A stretch of 64,000 nucleotides of DNA, taken from positions 1 through 64,000 of the forward strand of contig JBDOQK010000027.1 in assembly GCA_040437565.1 (NCBI GenBank), in the 5' to 3' direction. A program made the position numbers and the translations under genes. Shown here piece by piece: positions 62,815-64,000 of the stretch (its first letter is position 1; the number at the start of each line of letters is the position of its first letter). The stretch is from Albugo candida. Taxonomy: Eukaryota > Oomycota > Peronosporomycetes > Albuginales. The notes under the pieces are model-generated. The model saw only the letters and a list, made by a program, of their open reading frames with translations, did no database searches and was not told the DNA's origin.

Positions 62815-63886
62815 TCAAGCCGTGAGGCAGTTCGTGTCCATCAGAATTGAATTTGGTACGCGTCGGTGAGAACGGTTCTTTTTGACGGCATATTCCGCAG
62901 CTTTACCGCTTAACCCTTTGCGGTAAACATCCATATCCCGCTGAGATTTTTGATAGTAGTTCCTTATCTCGGTCAAACTGACCGAATCCAATGCTTTTGG
63001 TACCACGTCCTTTAGTCCACTCCATGAATAATTGCAGTTTTTCCGTGCGTACCGCTTGGCAGAGCCCCAAAAGTTCTCAATGAAGTTGATTTCACAATCA
63101 AATTTTGGATGAAATATTATTATCTGGCTGGCACAACAATAGGCTCTTCTAACATGCATTTCTGGAGAAGAAAGTCTGGTTGATTTGCCATGATTTTTGT
63201 GGCACAGCAGTCCAGTTTGGTTGGAGGATACTTCACGCGACAGTCAATTGTAAGGCCTGCACGCCAAAGTCATCGCTCTTCAAGGACAAGTTTCATACCC
63301 TTTGCCACCAGGGCCCAGGTTCATGCAATTTGCATAGAGCGCATCGTCAGCAAACGCAGCATGGCTGGTGGCATTGTCCAAAGCAAAGTGGGCCTGCATG
63401 CCTGGAAATTGTGCCTCAAAGATGGGATTGCTCGATCAAGCACCTGGTTGTAGAGGTCTATTGCCTCCCGCCATCCATCGTGTTGAATTCCAGGGTGCAT
63501 GATCACACATGCTTGTTCTGTTAGCCTCGGGAACTGCTCTTTTTTATCTTGGTCTAGAGCGAGGCGTCTCGAATTGGACAAAGGAATTCACTGACATGAA
63601 TAGATCTCTCTTGGCCTTTCTTGCGCAATGGTTGTTCTCCATCCGGCATCCAAAGGCGCATCAACCCATCATTGGCAGCAAACGTACTTTCATTATGGGT
63701 CACCAGAAGAAGTGGTTGAATGTTCGCTGCTGGCCATATTACATCATCTTGTTTTTTCTCGAAATCATCATCTTTTGCAGGGAAAACAGGCATGCGAGCA
63801 TCAAGTGTATCTAATCGGGCCAGAAACTTTAGGCGATACTCAAGAGCATTTTCTCTTTCATGACCATCGTTGTAAATCCACTTCAC
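62815..63886 (-). mobile_element. Broken DDE transposase gene of a DNA transposon
   Basis: Three minus-strand open stretches together cover a DDE-superfamily transposase in order: 63554-63886 (YNDGHERENALEYRLKFLAR, LLVTHNESTFAANDGLMRLW, DGEQPLRKKGQERSIHVSEF), 63321-63581 (RLTEQACVIMHPGIQHDGW, DLYNQVLDRAIPSLRH), and 62815-63159 (FHPKFDCEINFIENFWGSAK, RKGLSGKAAEYAVKKNRSHR). The pieces are in different frames: one shift lies near 63554-63581 and the centre between ~63160 and 63400 has lost its frame, so the gene is inactive. The D in the HDESTF-like segment (HNESTF here) and the D/E-rich FIENFWG segment correspond to the catalytic region. No terminal inverted repeats were found; the 5' end may run beyond the window. 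Confidence 0.8.
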
Positions 63887-64000
63887 AACTTTGCGCTATG
63901 TTATGTCTAAGAACTGTATCCAGCGCATCATCGTTCGTTCCAATATTTTTGGGTAAGGAAATATCACAAAATGAGCATTTCCTACTTCAATATGATCAGA

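Overview
The window is nuclear DNA from a eukaryote with very compact genes. Introns are mostly 43 to 65 nt, start with GT and end with YAG, and often carry a CTGAC/TACTAAT-type branch point. The gene set (FYVE proteins, a Cys/His-repeat 'WRKY19-like' zinc-finger protein, UPRT, a mitochondrial NAD-carrier-like protein, UBE3C, PIG-M) and the gene style point to an oomycete, most likely an Albugo-type obligate biotroph. The species is an inference. The sequence is a gapped short-read scaffold: there are twelve 100-N gaps, and most are flanked by the same sequence on both sides, so several genes look internally duplicated when they are not.

Layout. 1-413 holds the 5' end of a coiled-coil gene on the minus strand. 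3.2-14 kb is gene-dense: ataxin-2-like (+), then PRP4 of the U4/U6 snRNP, an SLC25A51-like carrier and a large C2/C1/transmembrane protein (all -). 14-22.6 kb is gene-poor. It contains a decayed copy of the first gene, minus-strand coding-like pieces with a possible signal peptide, a 250-bp tandem repeat and one secreted-protein gene. 22.6-37.6 kb is dense again: UVRAG/Vps38-like (-), a kinesin-13-like motor (+) whose 3' end overlaps the UBE3C-type HECT ligase (-), ribosomal protein L4 (-), a TFIIA-like protein (-, tentative), a DHHC palmitoyltransferase and RRS1 (+), and a Cys/His-repeat zinc-finger protein (-). 37.6-48.2 kb is mostly empty apart from a secreted aspartic-protease C-lobe relative without catalytic Asp. 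48.2-57.6 kb holds an Arb2-FYVE-AGC kinase fusion and NR2C2AP (+), then a small FYVE protein, UPRT, an atypical SDR with an N-terminal Cys module, and PIG-M (all -). 59.3 kb has an oomycete-type orphan gene (+). The right end carries a broken DDE transposase gene (-).

How the genes relate. Most are unrelated housekeeping genes packed together: splicing, ribosome biogenesis, translation, GPI-anchor synthesis, pyrimidine salvage and ubiquitin ligation. A loose phosphoinositide/endosome theme links the UVRAG/Vps38-like subunit of the PI3-kinase complex with two FYVE proteins that would bind its product, PI3P, but nothing shows that they are co-regulated. The gene-poor stretches carry the rapidly evolving secreted genes, relics and repeats, which is the usual accessory part of a plant-pathogen genome. 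I found no rRNA, no convincing tRNA, no CRISPR and no retroviral or Polinton-like element.
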